DNA of 64,000 nt from Paenibacillaceae bacterium (GTDB lineage Bacteria > Bacillota > Bacilli > Paenibacillales > Paenibacillaceae). Within the stretch, counting starts at the first letter, position 1; the number at the start of each line of letters is the position of its first letter. The notes beneath the pieces were generated by a model. The model was not told where the DNA came from and made no database searches. It saw only the letters and a list, made by a program, of their open reading frames with translations. Positions 43,269 through 52,490 of this stretch are shown here, piece after piece. The translations under genes and the position numbers were made by a program. Location: contig REGQ01000020.1 in the NCBI GenBank assembly GCA_004134985.1, positions 44,707-108,706 on the forward strand, read 5' to 3'.

Positions 43269-45296
43269 CTACTCGGTACTTTTGTTGGTTGGTGTGCCCC
43301 GCAAGCCAACTTCCTGATCGTAAGCATCGAATATCTTTCTCGCAATCGGCGCAGCCCCGTAACCGCCATAGCCCCCATCAGGGACAACAACCGCTATTGC
43401 GAGCACAGGATCATCGGCTGGTGCCGCTGCGATAAACACCGCATTTTCCACTTTTTTGCGTTTGCCTACATCCTGCTGCGATGTCCCAGTTTTTCGCAGG
43501 AAACTGTATGAAAAACCTTCAAAACCTTGCACGGAAACATTCAGCATGCCCTTCTCGATGGTATTCCAGTAGTTCTCGGGAATGTCCACTTCGCCAAGCA
43601 CGACAGGCTCGAAATGTTGGACCACATTGCCGTCCACATCTTTAATTTCATTAACAAATTGCGGTTTCATTCGTTTGCCGTGATTAGCCAACATCGCGGT
43701 ATATTGCGCCAACTGCAGTGCAGTATAGCGACCCTGCTGCCCAAATGAGGCATAAATCAAGGCGGATTGTTCACTGCCTGTCTTAGCCTCTTCAAAATAT
43801 TCGAGAACCCCTTTGGATTCATTCGGCAGATCGCTGTCGGTCAGCACGCCCAACCCAAATTCCGTCATATACTTATGCCAGGTATCAATTCCCTCGCTGC
43901 CAGGCATCATATACAGCTTGTTGCCAATCATTTCGGACATGAACGCATTGGAGGATCTGCTGATTGCCGTTGATGGATTCAGCGACCCCATCGCGGCGTT
44001 GCTGGCATTGTATACTCTTGTTTCATAGCCTTGGCGGCCAAATTGAAAATATCCCCTGTCATAATAGGTGGACGAAGCAGAGAACAGCTTTTCATTCAGG
44101 CCAAGCAGCACCGTAAGCGGCTTTTGGGTAGAGCCCAGCGGCACAAGCGAAGAGGGATGATTGTAGCCTTCCTTAACATCTTCGTAGTGAGGGAATACCT
44201 CTCTGATCGAGCCGTTGTTGATATAATATTTTAAATTATCGTATTCCGCCTGCGTAATTCCTTTCTGCCATACGTTGGGATCATAGTCGGGCATGCTCGC
44301 CATAGCGACGATCTTGCCGGTTTTGACCTCCATCGCTACCGCATAGCCTGTCTTGGCATAAGGAGCCCGTTCACGGCGGTTCGAGGAATTTCTAATTTTC
44401 TCCAAGTGGCCCATAATGGCCTCTTCTGTTTTGAGTTGCACATCTTTATGAATGGTTAGAAATAGATTATTCCCTTTTTCAGGCACAGTTAATTCCATAG
44501 GACCGACGATGCGGCTTAAATTGTCGACAGGGTATGTTTTTACCCCGTTTTTACCGCGCAGCTGTTCCTGGTACATCAGCTCAAGTCCGTCTTTGCCGAC
44601 TTTTTCTGTAAGCAAATATTGCTCCTCCGGCTCGCGACTGGCGTTTTCCTTATAAATATCCTGATAAAATTTAAGACCGTTCTTGGGGCCGTACAATGAG
44701 TTGAACCCGGACATATAGCCGACCAACTGCACCGCTATCGTGCTGTCATCGTAATTCCGAATGCTTTCCTCAATAATATCAATTCCCCGATAATGATCGC
44801 GATTTTCCATGAAATAAGCAATTTCTTTCTCGTTAAGCCCGCTCTTGATGCGCCGCGGTTCGAAGACGTAGCTTAAACGTCCTTTTATATCCATTGTCTT
44901 GAAAATATCATCTGACACCATTTCCGGTGCATCTTCGTCCTTGTACAAGTTAATTGATCGGGCCAGCCGATCAGCCATCTCCCTTGCTTCTTTCTCGCCG
45001 ATTCCGGTTTCAAGCGTATAGTAGAGTGATTGAGTGGAGGTAGAATAAGCGATCGGATGACCAGCGGCGTCATATATGTTGCCGCGGATTGGCGGAATTT
45101 TCACATTTCGAGTGCTGAGGCTGGATCTCAGTTTAACCATTTCCGGACCCTCAACGAATTGCAAAACCGCAAGCCGGATGATGAGGGCGGAAAAAACGAA
45201 AAAAGTAAGAAAGAAGAAGATATTAAGCCGGAAAGAGAAATGACGTCGATTGACAACCTCCCGCTTATGATCTTCTTCTGTACGTTTTGCTGCCAT
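43269..45296 (-). CDS. class B penicillin-binding protein (PBP2/PbpA-like transpeptidase)
   Basis: Membrane-anchored transpeptidase of 675 residues that cross-links peptidoglycan. One helix near 25-45 anchors it; the dimerisation domain starts with IPPIRGNIYDAAGHPIAYS. The active-site motifs are STQK (Ser389), SSN (448-450) and KTG (602-604). The motif before the nucleophile reads LVPLGSTQKP rather than the usual PGSTFKP. This branch is linked with elongation or with spore walls; the sequence alone does not decide. The ATG follows AAGGAGGGG. It may be read with the lactonase gene upstream, although a hairpin separates them. Confidence 0.94.
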   Translation of the reverse strand: MAAKRTEEDHKREVVNRRHFSFRLNIFFFLTFFVFSALIIRLAVLQFVEGPEMVKLRSSLSTRNVKIPPIRGNIYDAAGHPIAYSTSTQSLYYTLETGIGEKEAREMADRLARSINLYKDEDAPEMVSDDIFKTMDIKGRLSYVFEPRRIKSGLNEKEIAYFMENRDHYRGIDIIEESIRNYDDSTIAVQLVGYMSGFNSLYGPKNGLKFYQDIYKENASREPEEQYLLTEKVGKDGLELMYQEQLRGKNGVKTYPVDNLSRIVGPMELTVPEKGNNLFLTIHKDVQLKTEEAIMGHLEKIRNSSNRRERAPYAKTGYAVAMEVKTGKIVAMASMPDYDPNVWQKGITQAEYDNLKYYINNGSIREVFPHYEDVKEGYNHPSSLVPLGSTQKPLTVLLGLNEKLFSASSTYYDRGYFQFGRQGYETRVYNASNAAMGSLNPSTAISRSSNAFMSEMIGNKLYMMPGSEGIDTWHKYMTEFGLGVLTDSDLPNESKGVLEYFEEAKTGSEQSALIYASFGQQGRYTALQLAQYTAMLANHGKRMKPQFVNEIKDVDGNVVQHFEPVVLGEVDIPENYWNTIEKGMLNVSVQGFEGFSYSFLRKTGTSQQDVGKRKKVENAVFIAAAPADDPVLAIAVVVPDGGYGGYGAAPIARKIFDAYDQEVGLRGTPTNKSTE

Positions 45297-45321
45297 TTCC
45301 GCGCCCCTCCTTGGTGAATCA

Positions 45322-45339
45322 CCCTGTGTTGCCACAGGG
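45322..45339. terminator. hairpin between lactonase and PBP genes (no T-run)
   Basis: CCCTGTG and CACAGGG form a perfect 7-bp stem with a four-base loop. No T-run follows on either strand, so it is at best a weak terminator or an mRNA processing site. Confidence 0.35.
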
Positions 45340-45354
45340 CGCTTCTTATCTGAA

Positions 45355-46428
45355 TTATTCTACAACTGCAACCGGGTAAATGCAGACCGGTCTAACCGTT
45401 TGATACACGTTGCCATTAGGTACGGGGATACCGTCCTCTCCAATCCGCATTGCCACAATGTTATCCGAATCCTGGTTGGCGACAAGCAAATGCCTTCCGC
45501 CAGGCAGTAAGGCGAAGTTGCGCGGCGTGCGCCCGCCGCCAGGCGCATGGCCGCTTAATGACAGCTTGCCCTGCTCGCCGATTGCAAAAACTGTGATGCT
45601 GTCATGTCCACGGTTGGAGGCATATAGAAAGCGTCCATCCCCATCAACATGGATATCCGCACAGTAGCTCTCCTGACTGGTTGCCACAGGCAAGGTATCA
45701 ATGGTCTGCAAGTGATGAAGCGCGCCTGTTGCCGGATCATAGGCGTAGACGGATACGGAACTGTTAAGCTCATTAATAATATATACAACCGTGCCGTCGG
45801 GATGAAACGCAGCATGACGCGGCCCGGAGCCGGGTTGAGCTGCCGTCTTGGACAATAAGCCCAGTTGGCCGTCTTCCTTGTTCAACTGATACACATAAAT
45901 GTGGTCAGTCCCCAAATCCGGAACAAACCAGTGACCGGAATGCGGCTCCAAAAAGATAGAATGCGGGTGCGGACCTTCCTGGCGGTCCTTGTTGACACTC
46001 TCTCCTTCATGGCGAATTGTCTGGACAGCCGGTCCGATTGCTCCGTCCTCCTGAACCGGGTAGGCGACGATTGTTCCTCCGGAATAGTTGACCAGAAGCA
46101 GCCAGCGCTCGCTCTCGTCAAGCAGTAGATGACAAGGGGCAGCGCCGCCTGTCGGCTGCTTGCTGATCAGTTCGAGCCCTCTTCCATCCGCGGCAACTTT
46201 GAAGGAGGAGACTTCCCCGTCGTCCACCTCGCTCACAGCAAACAATATGCGACCCTTGCTGTCTGCCGTTAGAAAGGACGGTTGCTCAATACCGCCCCCT
46301 CCGCCCAGCCTTTCAATCGTGCCCTGTTCATCATCAAACAGCAGCACTTCAATCGCTTCCTCGCTTGCGGTATTGTAAGAGCCCGTAAATAACCGCCACT
46401 GCTTATGAACGCCATAATTATTTGTCAA
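45355..46428 (-). CDS. lactonase family protein (6-phosphogluconolactonase-like beta-propeller)
   Basis: A 357-residue seven-bladed propeller of the YbhE/YkgB lactonase family, which hydrolyses 6-phosphogluconolactone in the pentose phosphate pathway. Family blocks are clear: FTGSYNTASEEAIEV at the start, NYSGGTIVAYPV, GPHPHSIFLEPHSGHWFVPDLGTD, GPRHAAFHPDG and RTPRNFALLPGGRHLLVANQDSD. TTG start eight bases after AGGAGG. It follows the MFS exporter gene on the same strand by 46 bp. Confidence 0.9.
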   Translation of the reverse strand: MTNNYGVHKQWRLFTGSYNTASEEAIEVLLFDDEQGTIERLGGGGGIEQPSFLTADSKGRILFAVSEVDDGEVSSFKVAADGRGLELISKQPTGGAAPCHLLLDESERWLLLVNYSGGTIVAYPVQEDGAIGPAVQTIRHEGESVNKDRQEGPHPHSIFLEPHSGHWFVPDLGTDHIYVYQLNKEDGQLGLLSKTAAQPGSGPRHAAFHPDGTVVYIINELNSSVSVYAYDPATGALHHLQTIDTLPVATSQESYCADIHVDGDGRFLYASNRGHDSITVFAIGEQGKLSLSGHAPGGGRTPRNFALLPGGRHLLVANQDSDNIVAMRIGEDGIPVPNGNVYQTVRPVCIYPVAVVE

Positions 46429-46474
46429 CGAATACGCCTCCTGAAGAATTGTATTTCATTTGACAGCCTGCCGT

Positions 46475-47689
46475 TTAGTTGGATTCCCTTGCCGGCTGCA
46501 CGCCCTGTGGCGAGCGGCGGTTCCAGGCAATTGAAATCCCGAGACTGATGATTAGTATTGCGGCGCCAAATGAGTAGGGCAAATTATATTCCACTTCATA
46601 CAGCACTCCGGCAAGCGCCGGTCCAACAATATTCCCCAAGCTCATATACACATTGTTCATCCCGGCTACAAAGCCCTGCTCATTGCCGGCCATCTTGGAC
46701 AGCAGTGTATTGATCGCTGGCCTCATAACGGAAGTGAACGTGAAGAATAGCGATGTCAACAGCAGCACGGCCCAGAAACCGCCGAAGAACAGAAGCATAA
46801 TTAACGTAATGGCTGAGAGCAGAAAAGTATAGTTGATCAGCTTGCGCTCACCAAAGCGCGTAATGAGCCTTTGAATAAGCACAGCCTGTACAACAGCCCC
46901 GATCAGCGCCCCGACTGTAATGAGAATGGCGATATCCTTTTCGGTGAAGCTATACTTGTCCGTAACATAAAATCCAAAAATAGCCTCGAAATGAGATAGT
47001 CCGAACGTCAATGAAAAAATAAGCAGCAGTAAAATAAAGTACGGCGCTTTGAATGATTTCATCATTTGTCCGATGATACTTTCCCGCTTGCCCGCTCTGC
47101 TCTTTGCGGCGAGCCGGTTTTCCAGCGAGAGGGTTTCCGGCAGCAGCGCAATGGAAGCCAGCATGGATACGCCTGCTACTGCGGCAGATACAAAAAACGG
47201 CGCCCGCAGTCCAAAGTCGGCCAGAAAGCCGCCGATTCCCGGCCCGATTACAAAGCCGAGCGACATGGCCGCACCGAGCAAGCCCATTCCTTTGCCCCGC
47301 TCATCTTCTGTTGTGATGTCAGCAACATAAGCCATCATCGAAGGAATCATGGCTGCTGCTCCGGCTCCGCCAAGCAGCCGTGACAAATAGAGCAGCCACA
47401 ATTGATCAGCTACAGCAAACAAAAGCTGTGATGCAGTAAATGCAGCAAGACCAGCAATAATCATTATTTTGCGTCCATACTTGTCCGACCAATCGCCTGC
47501 TAACGGAGACAACAGAAATTGCGTGAGACCAAAGGCGGCGATCAAATAACCGCCCGCCTTCCCTCCCTGTCCAAACCCTTCCAAAAATTGGGGGAGTATT
47601 GGAATAATAATCCCGATTCCCAGCATTGCGATGAACATGTTAATCATCAAAATAAAAAGCGGTGCTGACTTTTTGGAAGCAGACTTCAT
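46475..47689 (-). CDS. MFS drug-exporter-like transporter
   Basis: A 404-residue, 12-helix major facilitator. Motif A between helices 2 and 3 is DWSDKYGRK, and helix 5 carries the antiporter motif (GAAMSLGFVIGPGIGGFLAD), both typical of proton-driven DHA1 multidrug exporters such as YfmO/NorA relatives. The ATG (MKSASKKSAPLF) was chosen for its GAGGAG site. It lies 31 bp after the KDPG aldolase gene, so the two may be co-transcribed, though the functional link is not evident. Confidence 0.9.
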   Translation of the reverse strand: MKSASKKSAPLFILMINMFIAMLGIGIIIPILPQFLEGFGQGGKAGGYLIAAFGLTQFLLSPLAGDWSDKYGRKIMIIAGLAAFTASQLLFAVADQLWLLYLSRLLGGAGAAAMIPSMMAYVADITTEDERGKGMGLLGAAMSLGFVIGPGIGGFLADFGLRAPFFVSAAVAGVSMLASIALLPETLSLENRLAAKSRAGKRESIIGQMMKSFKAPYFILLLLIFSLTFGLSHFEAIFGFYVTDKYSFTEKDIAILITVGALIGAVVQAVLIQRLITRFGERKLINYTFLLSAITLIMLLFFGGFWAVLLLTSLFFTFTSVMRPAINTLLSKMAGNEQGFVAGMNNVYMSLGNIVGPALAGVLYEVEYNLPYSFGAAILIISLGISIAWNRRSPQGVQPARESN

Positions 47690-47720
47690 GGCAATAATTC
47701 TCCTCAAATCTTTAAGATTG

Positions 47721-48383
47721 TTATTTTTTTGCAGCCTTATAAGCATCAATATATTGAGCTGCCCGTTTAGCGACCAGTGAATAATCCTTCTGCTTGACCG
47801 CTTCGCTCGTCAGGTCGGAACCGATTCCCACAGCAACTGCTCCCGCCTTGATCCATTCGCCCAAATTATCCAGCGAAACGCCGCCGGTCGGCATAATGTT
47901 GGCTTGCGGAACAGGACCTTTAATGGCCTTGATCATTGCAGGCGAGTACAGGTTGCCAGGGAACAGCTTCACGATATCTACGCCGAGTTCCAGCGCTTCC
48001 TGGATTTCTTTCACTGTCATTACGCCGGGCATAATCGGAACGCGGTAACGATTGCAGAGCGTCACGGTTGCCGGATTCAACGAAGGTCCGACCACAAATT
48101 CTGCGCCGCTCAAAATCGCTGCACGAGCTGTCTCCGGATCAAGCACGGTTCCAACACCGATAATGGCATACTTGGACGGATCAGTCGAAGTACTTGAATA
48201 TTTGCTCGTCAAGGTTTCAATGGCCCGCAAAGCGAAAGGAACGGTCATTGTAATTTCAATGACTTTAATTCCTCCAGCGATGGCCTGTTCAGCCATTTCA
48301 ACAACTTCTTCCGGTGTATCGCCGCGCAATACCGCTACAACGCCTTCTTCCGCAACCTGTTGAATCAACTTCAGCTTTTTCAT
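47721..48383 (-). CDS. eda: 2-dehydro-3-deoxy-phosphogluconate (KDPG) aldolase
   Basis: Class I aldolase of 220 residues that splits KDPG into pyruvate and glyceraldehyde 3-phosphate, as in breakdown of uronates or gluconate. Catalytic Glu44 (VIEITM) and Schiff-base Lys140 (VKLFPG) are in place, with GVGTVLDPE and IMPTGGV binding loops. It is divergent, across about 375 bp, from a short-chain dehydrogenase gene that could act in the same sugar-acid pathway. In the gap between them I see two direct copies of GTTTTTTTCTGAT (48631 and 48653) but no gene. Confidence 0.94.
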   Translation of the reverse strand: MKKLKLIQQVAEEGVVAVLRGDTPEEVVEMAEQAIAGGIKVIEITMTVPFALRAIETLTSKYSSTSTDPSKYAIIGVGTVLDPETARAAILSGAEFVVGPSLNPATVTLCNRYRVPIMPGVMTVKEIQEALELGVDIVKLFPGNLYSPAMIKAIKGPVPQANIMPTGGVSLDNLGEWIKAGAVAVGIGSDLTSEAVKQKDYSLVAKRAAQYIDAYKAAKK

Positions 48384-48758
48384 TGCTATTGCTCCTTAAC
48401 CGTTTTTATTATTTTTATAAAGCCAGCACTTTATTATATCCTAAATCTCCCCTGCTACAAAAGGGCTTATTTAGAGCCTGCCGGCATGTCTAAGGTCATG
48501 TCCAAAGCAAATTGGCAGCGGCTGTGCTGCCTTGTCCAAAAATGTCATCGTTTTAAGAATGAATTTCTCAAGTTCGCGACAACCTATTCTATAGACTGGA
48601 AGGCACGAAGGGATTTTTCTAGTGGACATAGTTTTTTTCTGATCGAATGAAGGTTTTTTTCTGATGGTATAAAGTTATTTTTTCTTGGTTGGTGTTTCAC
48701 CGCTTCATCTTTAAGGCCAATAACAATTGATGTGATAACAACGGAAAGGATGATGAAC

Positions 48759-49553
48759 ATGACTGAGCACAAACTGCTGGATGGAAAAGTCGCTGTCATA
48801 AGCGGCGGCGGTTCCGGAATCGGACGTGGAGCAGCGCTGCTGCTTGCAAGGGAAGGCGCCCGTATCTGTCTGCTTGACCGGACGGTGGAAGAGGCGGAGA
48901 AAGTAATACGCCAGATTGAAAAGGAAGGCGGGCAGGCGATCGTTGCAAAAACGGACGTTTCCCAGTCAGCCGAAGTTGAGGCGGGGATGCGCAAAGCGGC
49001 CGAACATTTCGGTCGAATCGATATCGTATTTGCCAATGCTGGTATCAATGGCACCTGGACGCCTTTGGAAGATCTGTCGGTTGAGGACTGGGATCAGACG
49101 ATTCATATCAATTTGCGGGGAACGTTTCTCTTGATGAAATATGCCGTCCCATATTTGAAACAAAACGGGGGCAGCGTTATCGTCACCAGCTCGATTAATG
49201 GCAACCGCGTGTTCTCCAACATCGGGGCAAGCGCCTACAGCACGAGCAAAGCCGGACAAGTGGCGCTTATGAAGATGGCGGCACTGGAACTGGCAGAACA
49301 CAAAATTCGGGTGAATGCAATTTGCCCCGGCGCCATTAAGACGAATATTGGAGAAAACACAAACCGGACTAAAAAAGCGGAGGAAGCGAGCATCCCCGTC
49401 AAATTTCCGGAAGGCTCGCAGCCGCTCGAAAATCATCCCGGCTCTACAGAGCAAGTAGCTGAGCTTGTCTTGTTTCTCGCCTCATCCAAGTCGTCACATA
49501 TTACCGGCACTGAAATCTATATTGACGGCGCAGAATCACTGCTAATTGGTTAA
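48759..49553 (+). CDS. short-chain dehydrogenase/reductase
   Basis: A 264-residue classical SDR using NAD(P). The cofactor motif is SGGGSGIG (15-22), with NAG at about 92, the catalytic Ser in VTSSING and the YSTSK (Tyr-x3-Lys) pair. Asp40 after the second strand (CLLDRT) suggests NAD preference. The ATG (MTEHKLLDGK) was chosen because GGAAAGG lies nine bases upstream. Divergent from KDPG aldolase, so a sugar-acid or polyol oxidoreductase is likely. The T-box leader for the next gene begins about 45 bp after its stop. Confidence 0.9.
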   Translation: MTEHKLLDGKVAVISGGGSGIGRGAALLLAREGARICLLDRTVEEAEKVIRQIEKEGGQAIVAKTDVSQSAEVEAGMRKAAEHFGRIDIVFANAGINGTWTPLEDLSVEDWDQTIHINLRGTFLLMKYAVPYLKQNGGSVIVTSSINGNRVFSNIGASAYSTSKAGQVALMKMAALELAEHKIRVNAICPGAIKTNIGENTNRTKKAEEASIPVKFPEGSQPLENHPGSTEQVAELVLFLASSKSSHITGTEIYIDGAESLLIG

Positions 49554-49599
49554 AAAATGCCAATGGGTTGACTTTTGTCCTCTTCAGGAGTATAAAATG

Positions 49600-49922
49600 A
49601 GTATTGCTATATTCGTTGAAGGGAACAGTAAGCTTGACCAAGCGATCACCAGAGAGTCGGATGAAGCTGCGAACCGACGGTCTGCTCCAAGCCTAACATC
49701 CTCCCTGAGAATCCGTGCCGAAACTTTCATAGCCTCCTGCTTGGAGAGCTATGGCAGCAGTAAGCGCTGGACGGGTGTCCTCCGTTACAGGGAACACGTA
49801 TGAATGTACGTTGTGGAGCGCTGCACCCGCGCCTGGCTAACAGGAACGGCATGTGCAGAACAAGGGTGGTAACGCGAGAATTCAATCTCGTCCCTATGGG
49901 ACGGGATTTTTGTGTTTTCATG
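49600..49922 (+). promoter_or_regulatory. T-box riboswitch (tRNA-responsive leader) of ilvA
   Basis: A leader of about 320 nt with the T-box AGGGTGGTAACGCG (49863-49876) followed by a terminator. The bulge TGGT would pair with an uncharged tRNA ending ACCA, that is, discriminator base A, as in tRNA-Ile. AGAGAG near 49650 fits the stem I GA motif. A candidate isoleucine specifier ATC lies at 49711-49713; another ATC is at 49698. Isoleucine starvation should let transcription pass into the threonine deaminase gene. The T-box has A in place of the usual C at position 10. Confidence 0.88.
49886..49917 (+). terminator. regulated terminator of the T-box
   Basis: CTCGTCCC, loop TAT, GGGACGGG, then ATTTTTGTGTTTT. 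It competes with the antiterminator that contains the T-box sequence just upstream. Confidence 0.85.
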
Positions 49923-50010
49923 AAGGCTTAAATTAGGTTTGATAGAGATCGCCTCATGATTGTATTTAATAGATATTACCTATACGGGATTCGAGAGGGA
50001 GAGAAGCCAG

Positions 50011-51294
50011 GTGGGAGAGAAATCGGTAGAACAAACGGCATCACAACAACAGCATGTTCGGCTGGAGGAAATCGTTTTTGCACAGCATTTATTGAGAGAT
50101 GTTATCATTCGTACACCCCTTCAGCACAGCCGTGTGCTGTCCGAGCGCTATGGCTGCCGCGTGTTGTTGAAGCGCGAAGATTTGCAAGTCGTAAGATCGT
50201 TCAAAATAAGAGGCGCCTATCACCTTATGAAATCTCTGCCTGCTGAAACGCTGGCCAGGGGCGTCGTGTGCGCGAGCGCGGGCAACCATGCCCAAGGGGT
50301 TGCCTACTCCTGCCAGACCCTTGGCGTAAAGGGAAAAATATATATGCCGAGCACGACGCCAAGGCAAAAAGTAAGACAGGTATCGTTCTTTGGCGGTAAT
50401 GATGTGGAAGTGATTCTTGTCGGCGACACCTTCGACGATGCCTATGCCGAGGCGGTGCTTGCCAGCGAGCGCGAAGGGATGCCGTTCATTCATCCGTTCG
50501 ACGACGCCAAGATCATTGCGGGCAACGGAACCGTCGGCATGGAAATTCTGGAGTCGCTTGATACGGCGCCGGATTATATTTTCGTCACCGTTGGCGGCGG
50601 CGGGCTGGCCGCAGGTGTGGGCGCCTATGTCAAAACGGCAGCGCCGGGCGTCCAGTTGATCGGGGTAGAACCGGAAGGCGCTCCTTCCATGCAGGCTTCC
50701 ATTCAAGCGGGCGAAGTTACCCCCTTGCAGGAGATCGACAAATTCGTTGACGGGGCCGCGGTAAAAACCGTTGGACGGTTGACCTACTCATTATGCAAAG
50801 CGTATTTGGACGATATCGTACTCGTTTCCGAAGGGCGCGTATGTACGACAATGCTAGAGATGTATAACGAAAGCGCGATTGTCGCCGAGCCTGCCGGTGC
50901 GCTTCCCATCGCAGCGCTGGAGCGCTACCGCGACCAGATCGCGGGCAAAACCGTCGTCTGCATCGTGAGCGGCGGCAATAATGATGTAGACCGGATGCAG
51001 GAAATTAAGGAGCGTTCCTTGATCTACGAAGGGTTGAAGCATTATTTCATGGTCAACTTCCCGCAGCGTGCTGGCGCACTGCGCGAGTTTCTTGACGATG
51101 TGCTCGGACCGGATGATGACGTCACCCGTTTCGAGTATACCAAGAAGCATAACAAGGACAACGGTCCGGCTCTGGTCGGCATTGAATTGAAGCATCGCGA
51201 CGATTTTGAACCGCTCGTGGAGCGCATGCACCGCAAGGGGCTGCAGTTCATCGATTTGAACAAAGATCCGCTACTGTTCAATTTGCTCATTTGA
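50011..51294 (+). CDS. ilvA: threonine ammonia-lyase (threonine deaminase)
   Basis: PLP enzyme that converts threonine to 2-oxobutanoate, the first step to isoleucine. GTG start after GAGGGAG gives 427 residues, close to Bacillus IlvA. The PLP lysine is in SFKIRGAY (about Lys65), with the phosphate loop GGGGL and the SGGNND motif. The last 90 residues form the single ACT-like regulatory domain (FMVNFPQRAGALREFLDDVLG) for feedback by isoleucine. Control by the T-box upstream agrees with this role. A GC-rich repeat region begins just after the stop. Confidence 0.96.
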   Translation: MGEKSVEQTASQQQHVRLEEIVFAQHLLRDVIIRTPLQHSRVLSERYGCRVLLKREDLQVVRSFKIRGAYHLMKSLPAETLARGVVCASAGNHAQGVAYSCQTLGVKGKIYMPSTTPRQKVRQVSFFGGNDVEVILVGDTFDDAYAEAVLASEREGMPFIHPFDDAKIIAGNGTVGMEILESLDTAPDYIFVTVGGGGLAAGVGAYVKTAAPGVQLIGVEPEGAPSMQASIQAGEVTPLQEIDKFVDGAAVKTVGRLTYSLCKAYLDDIVLVSEGRVCTTMLEMYNESAIVAEPAGALPIAALERYRDQIAGKTVVCIVSGGNNDVDRMQEIKERSLIYEGLKHYFMVNFPQRAGALREFLDDVLGPDDDVTRFEYTKKHNKDNGPALVGIELKHRDDFEPLVERMHRKGLQFIDLNKDPLLFNLLI

Positions 51295-51299
51295 CAGTA

Positions 51300-51910
51300 A
51301 GATCAGCGCTGGGTGGCGTGAGCGTTGCTCACGCGGGGGCGCTGGTGCGCGGGGCCATTGGTACGGGGCGTTGGTGCGGGGCGTTGGTGCGGGCCACTAG
51401 CGTAACAGTGACGGGGCACGTAACGCGGGATGCTGGCGTGGGGCGGGCGCGTTATGCGCAGGACCATTAGCGCGGGGGCGTTGCGCGTTGACAAAGGCGC
51501 TGGTGCGGGACGCGGGACGCGGCTGACACAGGTCCATTGGCACGGAGTGCTGGACGCTGGCGCGTGATGCTGGTGCGGGGCGTTGCGCGGGCCACTAGCG
51601 TGACTGTGACGGGGCACGTGACGATGACGCGAGGCGCTGGTGCGTGATGCTGGCGTGGGGCGTTGCGCGGGGCTTGGGACGGGATGCTAACACAGGTCCA
51701 TTGGCACGGAGTGCTGGACGCTGGTGCGTGATGCTGAACACAGACCACTGGCGTGTGGGAGATTCGCGGGACGCGGGCCACTAGCGTGACGCTGACGCGG
51801 GGCGCCGCTGACACAGGTCCATTGGCGCGGAGCGCTGCCCGCTGGTGCGGGGCGTGGGCGGGATGCTGACACATTGGCACGGAGCGCTGGCCGCTCGCTG
51901 ACATGTTGTT
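51300..51910. repeat. GC-rich imperfect repeat region
   Basis: A noncoding stretch of roughly 600 bp made of jumbled copies of a few words. ACACAGGTCCATTGGC begins at 51526, 51690 and 51811, followed each time by ACGGAGTGCTGGACGCTGG or close variants; a shortened copy starts near 51870. GGGCCACTAGCGTGAC recurs near 51590 and 51776. Frames that stay open across it encode only low-complexity Arg/Ala/Pro/His strings. Confidence 0.8.
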
Positions 51911-51959
51911 TAACTAATTGCTGGCTAGTCTCTGCGCGTTTACAGGTTCCTCCCGCTCC

Positions 51960-52222
51960 CGCTTACGCTATTCGATTCGAAATAAGCAATGTGGCAGCTT
52001 TGGCAGACACTACGGCTCGAAACAAGCAATGTGGCAGTTTTCGCGGACACCAGATCCGTTATTTAGTCTAAAACAAGCGATTTCACCACTTTGGCGGACA
52101 CCAGTTCCGTTATTCATACGAAAAACGCGATTTTAGGCGGGTTTTCTTAGCAATAGCGGAACGTCTGGCCGTGAAAATCCAGTTTAGGGTGTTTTGAGGC
52201 AAATAGCGGAACGTCTGGCCGC
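51960..52222. repeat. 50-bp phased repeat block (copy B, inverse of copy A)
   Basis: CGGACACCAGATCCGTTATT starts at 52044 and its variant with AGTTCC at 52095; AATAGCGGAACGTCTGGCC starts at 52152 and 52202. Units are 50-51 bp apart (57 bp across the centre). Read on the other strand, the order and sequence match the block at 13331-13512, including GGTGTCCGCCAAAGT and the TTTTCACGGCCA segment between units. Confidence 0.8.
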
Positions 52223-52234
52223 TCAGCACACAGA

Positions 52235-52403
52235 CAGCAGGTTGCAGGGGGTAAGGCAGCAGATTGCAGGGAGCTTGAAACAGCAGCTTGCAAGGGGGTA
52301 AAACAGCAGGTTGCAGGGAGCTTGAAACAGCGGCTTGCAGCGGGTAAGTCAGCAGGTTGCAGGGAGCTTGAAACAGCAGCTTGCAGAGGGCTTATGACAG
52401 CAA
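52235..52403. repeat. alternating 22-24-bp tandem repeat, about 7 units
   Basis: Units begin with CAGCAG at 52235, 52257, 52281, 52304, 52328 (CAGCGG), 52350 and 52374. They alternate between endings GGGAGCTTGAAA and GGGGGTAAAA-like, so the higher-order period is about 46-47 bp. No unique spacers. It ends about 90 bp after the stop of the PhyH gene on the other strand. Confidence 0.8.
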
Positions 52404-52490
52404 CACAACTCACAAAAAGCCGCGACCATCTCAGGCCGCGACTGATTTATTAAACCATCCATTACGGTCAGTAGGATTAAAAGTACAGTT

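Noticed and set aside
49546..49803. 85-codon frame between the SDR gene and ilvA
   Set aside because: It overlaps the T-box leader, whose RNA structure explains the sequence.
51303..51904. Long open frames on the minus strand through the GC-rich repeats (100 and 145 codons)
   Set aside because: They encode only low-complexity Arg/Ala/Pro/His strings produced by the repeats, lack ribosome sites, and have no domain character.
52235..52403. CRISPR-like regular repeats
   Set aside because: Units follow each other without unique spacers and no cas gene is near. The same applies to the 37-bp array at 13202.
52147..52413. 88-codon minus-strand frame with repeating Leu-Gln-Ala-Ala-Val-Ser-Ser peptides
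   Set aside because: It simply translates the 22-24-bp tandem repeat; the starts and ends do not fit a gene.
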